A program made the translations under genes and the position numbers. This document shows, one piece after another, positions 49,406 to 57,158 of a stretch of 64,000 nucleotides of DNA. The stretch covers positions 186,001 through 250,000 of the forward strand of contig JAXHLP010000002.1 in assembly GCA_034522155.1 (NCBI GenBank), read 5' to 3'. This DNA is from Salinilacustrithrix sp034522155. GTDB taxonomy: Bacteria > Actinomycetota > Acidimicrobiia > Acidimicrobiales > Salinilacustritrichaceae. The notes beneath the pieces are model-generated. The model searched no databases, was not told the DNA's origin, and worked only from the letters and a program-made list of their open reading frames with translations. The first letter of the stretch is position 1. The number at the start of each line of letters is the position of its first letter.

Positions 49406-50116
49406 GTGAGCGAGCCCGCCGGGGACATCCCCCACATCGTCGTCGTCGAGGACGACATGGCCATCGCCGAAGTGGTGGTCCGCTATCTCGAGCAGGAGTC
49501 CTTCCGGGTCGACTCCTACGGCCACGGTGGCGAAGCGCTGGACGCACTGCTGGCCGAGCCACCGGACCTGCTCGTGCTCGACCTGATGCTTCCGGGCATC
49601 GACGGGATCGAGCTGTTCCGACGGCTGCGGGCCCTCGCGCCCGTGCCGGTCATGATGCTCACGGCCCGCGGGGAGGAGACCGACAAGGTAATCGGCCTCG
49701 AGATGGGCGCGGACGACTACCTCACCAAGCCGTTCTCGCCGCGAGAGCTGGTGGCCCGGGTGAAGGCGGTGCTGCGGCGGGTGCAGGGCGCGCTGGAGAC
49801 CGTCGAGGCCGGGTCGTCGCCGGTGTTGACCGCGGGCGACCTCGAGGTCGACGTCGTGGCCCGCGAGGTTCGGCGAGCCGGGAGGGTGGTTTCCTTGACC
49901 GCCCGCGAGTTCGAGTTGCTCGCCTTTCTCGTGCGCAACCCGAAGCAGGCCTTCCGGCGGGAGGAGCTGCTCGAGAAGGTCTGGGGCTACACGTTCGGCG
50001 ACACCTCCACGGTCACCGTCCACGTCCGCCGCCTACGGGAGAAGGTCGAGGCAGATCCGAGCGAACCCCACCATCTGGCCACGGTGTGGGGCGTGGGCTA
50101 CCGGTTCGAGCCATGA
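49406..50116 (+). CDS. OmpR/PhoB family response regulator
   Basis: The receiver domain has the acidic pair VVVEDDMA, the phospho-acceptor D in LLVLDLMLPGIDGIELF, T in MLTARGEE and K in DDYLTKPFSPRELVARV. The winged helix contains LTAREFELLAFLVRNPKQAF, REELLEKVWGYTFGDTSTV and the last VHVRRLREKVE, VWGVGYRFEP. TAGCAT lies 7 bases before the GTG at 49406, so the message is probably leaderless. Its stop overlaps the histidine kinase start (ATGA). Confidence 0.95.
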   Translation: MSEPAGDIPHIVVVEDDMAIAEVVVRYLEQESFRVDSYGHGGEALDALLAEPPDLLVLDLMLPGIDGIELFRRLRALAPVPVMMLTARGEETDKVIGLEMGADDYLTKPFSPRELVARVKAVLRRVQGALETVEAGSSPVLTAGDLEVDVVAREVRRAGRVVSLTAREFELLAFLVRNPKQAFRREELLEKVWGYTFGDTSTVTVHVRRLREKVEADPSEPHHLATVWGVGYRFEP

Positions 50117-51324
50117 ACGCCCGGACCAGCACCCGCGCGCAGTTGATCGTCGTGGCGGTCGGGGTGGCGCTGACCGTCGCCGCCGCCTGGTTGCTCGACC
50201 TGCCCGGCCGCGACACCGTCGCGCTGGTGGGGCTCGCTGCCGGTGGCGCAGCGGCCGCCGCCGTCGTCGGCGTGCTCGTCCTGCGTTCGATGCGCACGGC
50301 GTCGCTCCGGGCCCAGGGGGTGGCGGTCGCGCTCGTCGCCGTGTTCGGCACCGGCGTGGGGGTGGTGCTCGCCGCCTATGCCATGTTCGTGTCTTCGCAC
50401 GATCTCGGTGCTCTGCTCGTGGTGCTGCTGGCATCGTCGACGTCGGCGGTCGTCCTCGCTGTGCGGTTCGGCTCCCGCATCAGCACCGCCAGCCAGGATC
50501 TCGAGGGACTGGCCCGGCGGCTCGGCGACGGCGATCTGATCCTCGTCGGCGACGTGCCGGTCGCCCAGGAACTGCGCCGGTTGGCCGAGGAACTGCAGGT
50601 GGCATCGGAGCGTCTCGAGGAGGCGCGTCGCCGTGAGCGCTGCATGGAGACATCTCGTCGCGAGCTGATCGCCTGGGTCTCCCACGACCTCCGCACGCCC
50701 CTGGCCGGCATCCGCGCCATGGTCGAAGCGCTCGAGGACGGCGTCGTCGCCGGCGAGGACGACGTCGCCCGCTACCACGCCACCATTCGCCACGAGACCG
50801 ATCGGCTCGCCATCCTCGTCGACGACCTGTTCGAGCTCAGCCGGATCGAGGCCGGGGCCCTCGACCTCGAGTTCGAGACCGTGACCCTCGGCGACGTCGT
50901 CTCCGAGGCAGTGGCCGCTGCGATGCCGGTGGCCAGCGCCAAGGGCGTGCGCGTCAGTGGTGCGCCGAATGGCGACGAGCCCACGCTGCTCGTCGCACCA
51001 GCGGAGCTGACCCGGGTGGTCCGGAACCTGCTCGACAACGCCATCCGGCACACCCCGGCCGGTGCAGACATCCAGGTCAGCACCGCCGTGTCCGACGGCA
51101 GCGTGACGCTGTCGGTGGCCGACGCCTGTGGGGGCATTCCCGAAGACGACCTCGGCCGCGTGTTCGACCTCGCCTTCCGCGGGGATGGTGCGCGCGGCAG
51201 CGGCGGTGGCGGTCTCGGGCTGGCCATCGCCCGGGGACTGGTCGATGCGCACAACGGGACCATCCGTGTCGAGAACGACGGGCCGGGCTGTCGGTTCACC
51301 GTCGAGCTGCCCGTCTCCCACTGA
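50113..51324 (+). CDS. sensor histidine kinase, partner of the adjacent OmpR-type regulator
   Basis: The 403-residue protein has four hydrophobic helices in its first 125 residues (for example AQLIVVAVGVALTVAAAWLL and LGALLVVLLASSTSAVVLAV) with very short loops, so sensing is probably within the membrane. A HAMP-like linker precedes the H-box ELIAWVSHDLRTPLAGIRAM, then the N-box VVRNLLDNAIRHTP, ADACGGIPEDDLG and GGGGLGLAIARGLVDAHNG. It should phosphorylate the regulator at 49406. No obvious target operon is adjacent. Confidence 0.94.
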   Translation: MNARTSTRAQLIVVAVGVALTVAAAWLLDLPGRDTVALVGLAAGGAAAAAVVGVLVLRSMRTASLRAQGVAVALVAVFGTGVGVVLAAYAMFVSSHDLGALLVVLLASSTSAVVLAVRFGSRISTASQDLEGLARRLGDGDLILVGDVPVAQELRRLAEELQVASERLEEARRRERCMETSRRELIAWVSHDLRTPLAGIRAMVEALEDGVVAGEDDVARYHATIRHETDRLAILVDDLFELSRIEAGALDLEFETVTLGDVVSEAVAAAMPVASAKGVRVSGAPNGDEPTLLVAPAELTRVVRNLLDNAIRHTPAGADIQVSTAVSDGSVTLSVADACGGIPEDDLGRVFDLAFRGDGARGSGGGGLGLAIARGLVDAHNGTIRVENDGPGCRFTVELPVSH

Positions 51325-51378
51325 GGCCACCGACCGCGGCGTGCGCCGGTGGTTCTACCCGCCGGTAGCGTCGGAGAC

Positions 51379-53172
51379 ATGGCCGACTACTCCGTCCCCC
51401 TCGACGACATCCGCTTCGTCCTCGAGCACATCGCCGGGCTCGGCGATCTCGCGAGCTACGAGTCGTTCTCCCATGCCCAGTCCGACATGGTCGCGAGCAT
51501 CCTCGAGGAGTGCGCCCGGTTCATGGAGAACGAGGTGGCGCCGCTCAACCGGGTGGGCGACGAGCAGGGCAGCGTGTGGCACCAGGACAACACCGTGACC
51601 ACGCCCGAGGGGTTCATCGACGCCTACCAGGCCTTTGTCGCAGCCGGCTGGGGTGGCGTCCCGTTCCCCGAGGCCTACGGCGGCGGCAACTTCCCGTGGC
51701 TGGTCGGCATCGCCATGCAGGAGATGCTCGTCGCCTCGAACGAGTCGTTCTCGATGGCGCCGCTGCTCACCCAGGGCGCCATCGACGCGCTGCTCGAGCA
51801 CGGCGACGAGACCCAGCGAGAGACGTTCCTGCCCAAGATGGTCAGCGGCGAGTGGGGCGGCACGATGAACCTGTCCGAGCCGCAGGCCGGCTCCGACGTG
51901 GGGGCCCAGCGGACCAAGGCAGTGAAGCAGGACGACGGGTCCTACGAGATCACCGGCACCAAGGTCTGGATCTCCTGGGGCGAGCACGACATGACCGACA
52001 ACATCATCCACCTCGTGCTGGCCCGCACGCCCGAGGCGCCCCCCGGCACGAAGGGCATCTCGCTGTTCATCGTGCCCAAGTACCTCGTCGACGACGATGG
52101 TTCCCTGGGCGAACGCAACGCCGTGACGTGCCAGTCGATCGAGCACAAGCTCGGCATCAAGGCCTCGCCGACCTGCGTCCTCGACTACGAGGGCGCCACC
52201 GGCTACCTCGTCGGCGAGGAGAACCTCGGCATGGCCTACATGTTCACGATGATGAACAACGCCCGGCTCTCGGTGGGGCTACAGGGTCTCGCCGTGGGCG
52301 ACCGCGCCTACCAGGACGCCCGCCAGTACGCGAACGAGCGCCAGCAGGGCCGCGCCATCGGTGCCGAGAAGGGCGAGCAGTCGTTCATCGTCGAACACCC
52401 CGACGTGCGCCGGATGCTGCTCACGATGAAGGCCCAGCTCGAGGCCCTGCGCTGTCTCATCTACCGCACCGCCCAGGGCATCGACATCGCCCAGAACGAC
52501 CCCGACGAGCAGACCCGCACCACCGCCCAGGAGCGGGTCGACTTGCTGATCCCGATCTGCAAGGGGTGGGGCACCGACCTCGGCGTCGAGATCTCGTCGA
52601 CCGCGATCCAGGTGTTCGGCGGCATGGGGTACGTCGAGGAGACCGGCGTCGCCCAGCACTACCGCGATGCCCGCATCGCACCGATCTACGAGGGCACCAA
52701 CGGCATCCAGGCGATGGACCTGGTCGGCCGCAAGCTTCCGATGCGCGGCGGCGGGGTCATGAAGGACTTCATTGCCGACGTCGGACACACCGTCGAGCAG
52801 GTGCGCGCCGCGGGGGACGACTACGCGGTGATCGCCGATGCGCTGGCCGATGCGGTCGGCGGATTGAACGAGTCGACCGACTGGCTGATCGCCAACGGCC
52901 TCGAGGATCCGCTCCACGCGCTGGCGGCCGCCTCGCCGTACCTGCGCCAGTGCGGGATCGTGGCCGGCGGCTGGCTGTTGGCCGAGTCGGCCCTGGCGGC
53001 CAAGGAGCTGCTCGCCGGCGACGGTGGCGGCCACGACGACGCGTTCCTGTCGGCCAAATTCACGACCGCCCGCTTCTACGCGACCCAGCTACTGCCCCAA
53101 GCCAGCGGCCTCGTGGGCGCGGTCACCGCCGGCTTCGGCGACCTCATGGAGCTCGACCCCGCCCAGTTCTGA
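51379..53172 (+). CDS. acyl-CoA dehydrogenase
   Basis: The 597-residue flavoenzyme has FAD/acyl-CoA landmarks TMNLSEPQAGSDVGAQRTKA, ITGTKVWISWGEHD, MMNNARLSVGLQGLAVGDRA and the catalytic glutamate in RIAPIYEGTNGIQAMDLVG. A C-terminal domain of about 130 residues follows, as in the long (about 600-residue) FadE class. It catalyses the first step of a beta-oxidation cycle. TAGCGT lies 7 bases before the ATG at 51379 (leaderless). No other beta-oxidation genes are adjacent. Confidence 0.95.
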   Translation: MADYSVPLDDIRFVLEHIAGLGDLASYESFSHAQSDMVASILEECARFMENEVAPLNRVGDEQGSVWHQDNTVTTPEGFIDAYQAFVAAGWGGVPFPEAYGGGNFPWLVGIAMQEMLVASNESFSMAPLLTQGAIDALLEHGDETQRETFLPKMVSGEWGGTMNLSEPQAGSDVGAQRTKAVKQDDGSYEITGTKVWISWGEHDMTDNIIHLVLARTPEAPPGTKGISLFIVPKYLVDDDGSLGERNAVTCQSIEHKLGIKASPTCVLDYEGATGYLVGEENLGMAYMFTMMNNARLSVGLQGLAVGDRAYQDARQYANERQQGRAIGAEKGEQSFIVEHPDVRRMLLTMKAQLEALRCLIYRTAQGIDIAQNDPDEQTRTTAQERVDLLIPICKGWGTDLGVEISSTAIQVFGGMGYVEETGVAQHYRDARIAPIYEGTNGIQAMDLVGRKLPMRGGGVMKDFIADVGHTVEQVRAAGDDYAVIADALADAVGGLNESTDWLIANGLEDPLHALAAASPYLRQCGIVAGGWLLAESALAAKELLAGDGGGHDDAFLSAKFTTARFYATQLLPQASGLVGAVTAGFGDLMELDPAQF

Positions 53173-53191
53173 GGTCGGGTCCCGGTCCGGG

Positions 53192-53725
53192 TCAGCGCCG
53201 AGAGCCGAGATAGCTCTCGACCAGCTCGCTCGACTGGGCGAGCTCCTCGCCCGTCCCGGAGAGCACGATCTTCCCCTCAGCGAGGACGTGGGCCCGGTCG
53301 CACGCCTCGAGCGCGATCGCAGTGTTCTGCTCGACGAGCAAGATGGGCGTGCGTGTCGCGAGCTGGCTGAGCGCGCCGAAGACTGCTTCGGCGGTGGTCG
53401 GCGCCAGCCCGAGCGACGGCTCGTCGAGCAGCAGCAGGCGGGGTGTTCCCACCAGGGCCCGACCGATGGCCAGCATCTGTTGTTCGCCGCCGGACAGCGC
53501 CCAACCCGCGCGGCGACGGAGCGGCCCGAGCGCGGGGAACAGGTAGACGGAGGCGTAGGCAACCGCGGCCAGGCTCGTCAGGTCGGCGTCGTACTCCGAG
53601 GCGTAGGTTTCGTTCACCTCCGGGTCGTCCTCGCGTGGGTTGCAGTCAGCGAGCGCGATGGTGGCGTCCTGCTGCGCGGGCGAGAGGGCCCGGTAGATGA
53701 CCTCGGTCGACGTAGAGCCGAACAT
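53192..53725 (-). pseudogene. fragment of a LivF-type ABC ATPase joined to unrelated N-terminal sequence
   Basis: The C-terminal 110 residues are a LivF-type ATPase: GWALSGGEQQMLAIGRALVG (signature), RLLLLDEPSLGLAP (Walker B) and PILLVEQNTAIALEACDRAH. The Walker A half is absent. The preceding 65 residues (TLMFGSTSTEVIYRALSPAQ through EYDADLTSLAAVAYASVY) are not ATPase; they look like the C-terminal lobe of a periplasmic branched-chain substrate-binding protein. A deletion joining two genes of one transporter operon would explain this. The ATG at 53725 is the first plausible start; palindromic repeats lie directly upstream. Confidence 0.55.
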
Positions 53726-53780
53726 CAGCGTGTCGAGCGCGTCGTTGTCCTCGGCACCGGGTACCCGGGACAACCGCGCC

Positions 53781-53829
53781 GATCGGCGCGGACGCGCGTC
53801 CTTGTTGGTCGTACGCGCCGATCCTTCGG
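53781..53829. repeat. intergenic palindromic repeat, copy 2
   Basis: GATCGGCGCG, GACGCGCG, a 15-bp core with TTGTTGGTCG, then CGCGCCGATC: the same 10+8+15+10 layout as the copy at 45338. The 16-bp palindrome CGCGCCGATCGGCGCG forms its left edge (53775-53790). Confidence 0.72.
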
Positions 53830-53855
53830 TTGGATGTCCGGTGTGCTTGGTCGAG

Positions 53856-53904
53856 GTTCGGCGCGGACGCGCGTCGTTGTTGGTCGTACGCGTCGACCGG
53901 CGCG
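53856..53904. repeat. intergenic palindromic repeat, copy 3
   Basis: GTTCGGCGCG, GACGCGCG, a 15-bp core differing from copy 2 at one base, then CGCGTCGACC and GGCGCG. The arms are diverged (8 of 10 pair). The central 30 bp are nearly identical to copy 2, 75 bp away, so the pair arose by local duplication. Confidence 0.68.
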
Positions 53905-53933
53905 ATCGTCCTCCGGGGTGTCTGGCCCTCGGA

Positions 53934-55076
53934 TCAGGCCAGCTGGCGGAAGCAGGTGCGGACCTCGTCGACGAAGAGGTCGGGGACCTCGAACGCGGCG
54001 AAGTGGCCACCTCGTTCGAGCTCGTTGAAGTGGACGAGCTGCTCGCCGAAGTGGGCCTCGGCCCAGCGTCGTGACGTGCGGAAGATCTCCCGGGGGAAGA
54101 TGCTGCACCCCACCGGCACCTGGGGCACCTCGAACGGTGGGGAGTCGAAGCTCTCCCAGTAGAGCCGGGCGCTCGACGCGCCGGCGTTGGCGAGCCAGTA
54201 GAGCATCACGTTGTCGAGCAGGTGGTCGCGGTCGACCGCGTCCTCGGGGTGGCCGTCGTTGTCGGTCCACTGCTGGAACTTCTCGACGATCCAGCCGAGC
54301 TGGCCGACGGGGGAGTCGGCCAGGCCGTACCCCAACGTCTGCGGACGCGTGCTCTGGATCTTCGAGTAGCCCGTGCCCCACTGGCGGTGCCACTCGAAGT
54401 CGGCGATCGTCTGCTGCTCGGCCTCGGAGAGGTCGTCGGTCGACGACGGGATCACGATCGGCATGTTGAGGTGCACGCCGGCGCAGTGGTCGCCGTGGCG
54501 GGCGCCGATCAACGTCGTCACCATCGAGCCCCAGTCGCCGCCCTGGGCCACGTACCGGTCGTAGCCGAGCCGGGCCATGAGGGTGTCCCACGCCGCGGCG
54601 ATGCGGCCCACGCCCCATCCCGGTTCGGTGGGCTTGGCCGAGAACCCGTAGCCGGGCAGCGACGGGCACACCACGTGGAACGCGTCCGCGGCGTCGCCGC
54701 CGTGGGCGGTCGGGTCGGTCAGTGGTCCGATCACGTCCTGGAACTCGGCGATCGAGCCGGGCCAGCCGTGGGTCATCACCATCGGACGGGCGTGCTCGTG
54801 GGGCGAGCGGACGTGGAGGAAGTGGACGTCGAGCCCGTCGAGGTCGGTCACGAACTGGGGGAACTCGTTGAGACGAGCCTCCCGCGCCCGCCAGTCGTAG
54901 GTGTCGCGCCAGTACGTCGCCAGCTCCTGCACGTAGGAGCGCGGGATGCCCTGCGACCAGTCGTCGACGGTCTCCTCATCGGGCCAGCGGGTGGCGTCGA
55001 GCCGCCGGTGGAGGTCGTCGAGGTCGTCGTCGGGGACCTCGATGCGGAACGGGCGGATGTCGGTCGGGTCGGTCAT
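53934..55076 (-). CDS. epoxide hydrolase (EHN-type alpha/beta hydrolase)
   Basis: The 380-residue protein starts at the ATG at 55076 with the EHN N-terminal arm (IRPFRIEVPDDDLDDLHRRL then RWPDEETVDDWSQG), typical of microsomal-type epoxide hydrolases. The oxyanion motif is MTHGWPGSIAEFQDV, the nucleophile D is in VAQGGDWGSMVTTLIG and the base H is in ERGGHFAAFEVPD. It opens epoxides to diols, probably of xenobiotics or lipid-derived substrates. Upstream on the same strand is a serine-hydrolase gene 25 bp away, so the three genes from 56735 leftwards form one operon. Confidence 0.93.
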   Translation of the reverse strand: MTDPTDIRPFRIEVPDDDLDDLHRRLDATRWPDEETVDDWSQGIPRSYVQELATYWRDTYDWRAREARLNEFPQFVTDLDGLDVHFLHVRSPHEHARPMVMTHGWPGSIAEFQDVIGPLTDPTAHGGDAADAFHVVCPSLPGYGFSAKPTEPGWGVGRIAAAWDTLMARLGYDRYVAQGGDWGSMVTTLIGARHGDHCAGVHLNMPIVIPSSTDDLSEAEQQTIADFEWHRQWGTGYSKIQSTRPQTLGYGLADSPVGQLGWIVEKFQQWTDNDGHPEDAVDRDHLLDNVMLYWLANAGASSARLYWESFDSPPFEVPQVPVGCSIFPREIFRTSRRWAEAHFGEQLVHFNELERGGHFAAFEVPDLFVDEVRTCFRQLA

Positions 55077-55101
55077 GCGCCTGGCTTTCTGGGTCTGGAG
55101 G

Positions 55102-55923
55102 TCAGGAGTGGTCGGCGAGCACGGCGGTGGCCAGTGGCGGCCAGGCCTCGATGGCCCACGGTCCGAAGTCGCGGTCGGTGAGGACCACGAGCCCGAGTCC
55201 ATCGGTGCCGGCCTCGGGATCGAACCACACGAAGGTGCCCGTCTGCCCGAAGTGGCCCCACGTGCGGGGGGAGTTGTGCGGCGAGGTCCAGTGCGGATCC
55301 TTGTGCCCGCGCACCTCGACCCCGAGCCCCCACGGGTTGGGGTCCTGCTTGCCGAAGCCGGGCAGGACGCCGGCGAGGTCGGCGAACGCCGGTGTGGTCA
55401 TGGCCTCGACGGTCGGTGCCGCGAGCAGGCGATGGGTGACCACGCTGGCGAGCACGGCGCAGACATCGTCGACGGTGGAGCGGTGGGCGTGGGCGGGCGA
55501 GCCCGTGAGCTCGGTCCCGGTCAGTCCGAGGGTCTCGACCAGCGCAGCACGCGCGTACTCGGCGTACGACATCCCCGCCCGCTCCTCGAGATGCGAGCCG
55601 AGGACCTCGAAGCCCAGGTTCGAGTAGACGCGACGGTTGGCCGGCGGTCCCAGCGGGGTCGGGTCACCGTCCGGCGGCAGTCCACTGGCGTGGGCGAGCA
55701 GGTGGCGGACCGTCGAGCCGGGCGGGCCAGCTTCGTCGTCGAGGGAGATCGTGCCCTCCTCCGTCGCCAGGTGGAAGGTGACCGCCGCCAGCACCTTCGA
55801 CAGCGAGGCGAGCGGGAACGTCGCGCGCGTGTCGCCGTGGGTGGCGAGGATGCCGTCGGGCGCGAACACCGCACCCGCCGCATTCGCCACGTCCCACCCG
55901 TCGAGTTGTGCCAGCGCGGTCAA
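55102..55923 (-). CDS. serine hydrolase of the beta-lactamase (class C-like) family
   Basis: The 273-residue protein carries the S-x-x-K motif in FPLASLSKVLAAVTFHLA, the Y-S-N motif in RRVYSNLGFEVLGSHLEE and an H-x-G-like third motif in TWGHFGQTGTFVWFDP. The start is a TTG at 55923 overlapping the stop of the upstream dioxygenase gene (TTGA), since no ATG or GTG lies before the S-x-x-K motif at a sensible distance. There is no signal peptide, so it is probably a cytoplasmic esterase or peptidase rather than a resistance enzyme. Confidence 0.88.
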   Translation of the reverse strand: MTALAQLDGWDVANAAGAVFAPDGILATHGDTRATFPLASLSKVLAAVTFHLATEEGTISLDDEAGPPGSTVRHLLAHASGLPPDGDPTPLGPPANRRVYSNLGFEVLGSHLEERAGMSYAEYARAALVETLGLTGTELTGSPAHAHRSTVDDVCAVLASVVTHRLLAAPTVEAMTTPAFADLAGVLPGFGKQDPNPWGLGVEVRGHKDPHWTSPHNSPRTWGHFGQTGTFVWFDPEAGTDGLGLVVLTDRDFGPWAIEAWPPLATAVLADHS

Positions 55924-56735
55924 ACCGCGTCCCAGATCATCGAGTGCTCGGCGTCGGGGTCGAGCAGGCTGAGCGGGTCCTGCTTGTCGATGTGGCCGAT
56001 CAGGCCGCGGTAGGTGCCGTAGCCGCACAGACGAGCGAGGCGCGTGTCGAACGTCCGGGCGATCTCGGTGGGGATGCCGAGCTGCTGGTTCTCCTGCTGG
56101 CGGATCATGCCCGCGCAGTAGTTGTCGGCGATACCGACCCGGCGCTCGTCGGTGGTGTTGGTGCCGCCGCCGTGCCAGAGGCTGCCGTGCCACACCAGCA
56201 CGCTGCCCGCGGGCATCTCGGCCGCGATCGTGTCGTACTGCTCGCCGATCTCGGGGTAGTCGGGGTCCTTGTGGGAACCGGGCACGAGCCGCGTGGCGCC
56301 GTTGGCCTCGGTGAAGTCGGTGATGGCCCACATCGAGTTGCACACCAGTGCCTGGCCGGTGCGGGGCAGGCCGATCACCTGGTCGTCGGAGTGGATGGGC
56401 TGGGCGGTCTCGCCGCCGCGGATGTCGATCGACGACAGCGTCGACAACAGGCAGCCGTCGTCGAGGACGCGCTCGACCACGGGCAGCACGCAGGGTGCCG
56501 TCGGGACCTGCTGGAAGATCTCGCCGTGTACCAGCAGGTTGTACACCCGGTACGTGGCGCGGCCCTCGAAGCCGTTGTCGGCGGGGGAGAGCGAGCGCTC
56601 CTCGATGATCCGGTCGAGCTCGCCGAGGATCGACGTGGCGAAGGCGGCGTCGAAGGCGTCCTCGACGATGGTGTAGCCCTGCTCGTCGATCTCGGCGGTG
56701 TGACGGTCGGCCTCAACGTCGGTGAGCGTGCGCAT
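55920..56735 (-). CDS. phytanoyl-CoA dioxygenase family protein
   Basis: The 271-residue Fe(II)/2-oxoglutarate oxygenase has its iron ligands in AQPIHSDDQVIGLP (H-x-D) and LVWHGSLWHGGGTN (distal H), and the 2-oxoglutarate arginine probably in DERRVGIADNY. It begins at the ATG at 56735, which lies 7 bases after a -10-like TACCAT (reverse strand), so a leaderless start is likely; an in-frame start 18 bases upstream would lie inside that box. It is the first gene of an operon with the serine hydrolase and the epoxide hydrolase, implying oxidation then hydrolysis of a lipophilic compound. Confidence 0.9.
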   Translation of the reverse strand: MRTLTDVEADRHTAEIDEQGYTIVEDAFDAAFATSILGELDRIIEERSLSPADNGFEGRATYRVYNLLVHGEIFQQVPTAPCVLPVVERVLDDGCLLSTLSSIDIRGGETAQPIHSDDQVIGLPRTGQALVCNSMWAITDFTEANGATRLVPGSHKDPDYPEIGEQYDTIAAEMPAGSVLVWHGSLWHGGGTNTTDERRVGIADNYCAGMIRQQENQQLGIPTEIARTFDTRLARLCGYGTYRGLIGHIDKQDPLSLLDPDAEHSMIWDAV

Positions 56736-56742
56736 CACCGCG

Positions 56743-57039
56743 ATGGTAGGCACTCCTCCGGTGGCTGCCAGCTTCGAGGACGCGGTGCGGGAGGTCGTCC
56801 GCTCGATTCCCGCTGGCGAGGTCCTGACCTACGGCGAGGTCGCCCTCGAGGCCGGACGGCCGGGCGCCGCGCGCGCCGTTGGCCGCATCCTGGCCAGCTC
56901 CGGCGGCCCCCTGCCGTGGTGGCGGGTCGTGACCGCCGACGGGCGCCTCGTCCCCGGCAACGAGGCCGAGCACCGCCGCCAGCTGCGGGCGGAGGGGGTG
57001 GAGACCACCGGCCGCCGTGTTCGCAACATGCGATGCTGA
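56743..57039 (+). CDS. alkyltransferase-like protein (MGMT C-terminal domain family, PWWRV)
   Basis: The product of about 98 residues matches the DNA-binding domain of O6-alkylguanine-DNA alkyltransferases: FEDAVREVVRSIPAGEVLTY, GEVALEAGRPGAARAVGRIL and LPWWRVVTADGRLVPGNEAE. The catalytic PCHRV is replaced by PWWRV, so it cannot transfer alkyl groups. It belongs to the ATL proteins that bind alkylated DNA and recruit nucleotide excision repair. The start is either the ATG at 56743 or the GTG at 56761. The gene is divergent from the dioxygenase, with start regions that nearly touch. Confidence 0.88.
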   Translation: MVGTPPVAASFEDAVREVVRSIPAGEVLTYGEVALEAGRPGAARAVGRILASSGGPLPWWRVVTADGRLVPGNEAEHRRQLRAEGVETTGRRVRNMRC

Positions 57040-57158
57040 CGGTCTCGACTGCACGCCACCTTCTGACCCCCCGGACTTGGTGGTGGCCGAGGGGCCCGGG
57101 GAGCGGGAAGGTGGCGATGCGGGGTGATCTCCGGAGCGCCGGTAACCTGGTTGCCAAC

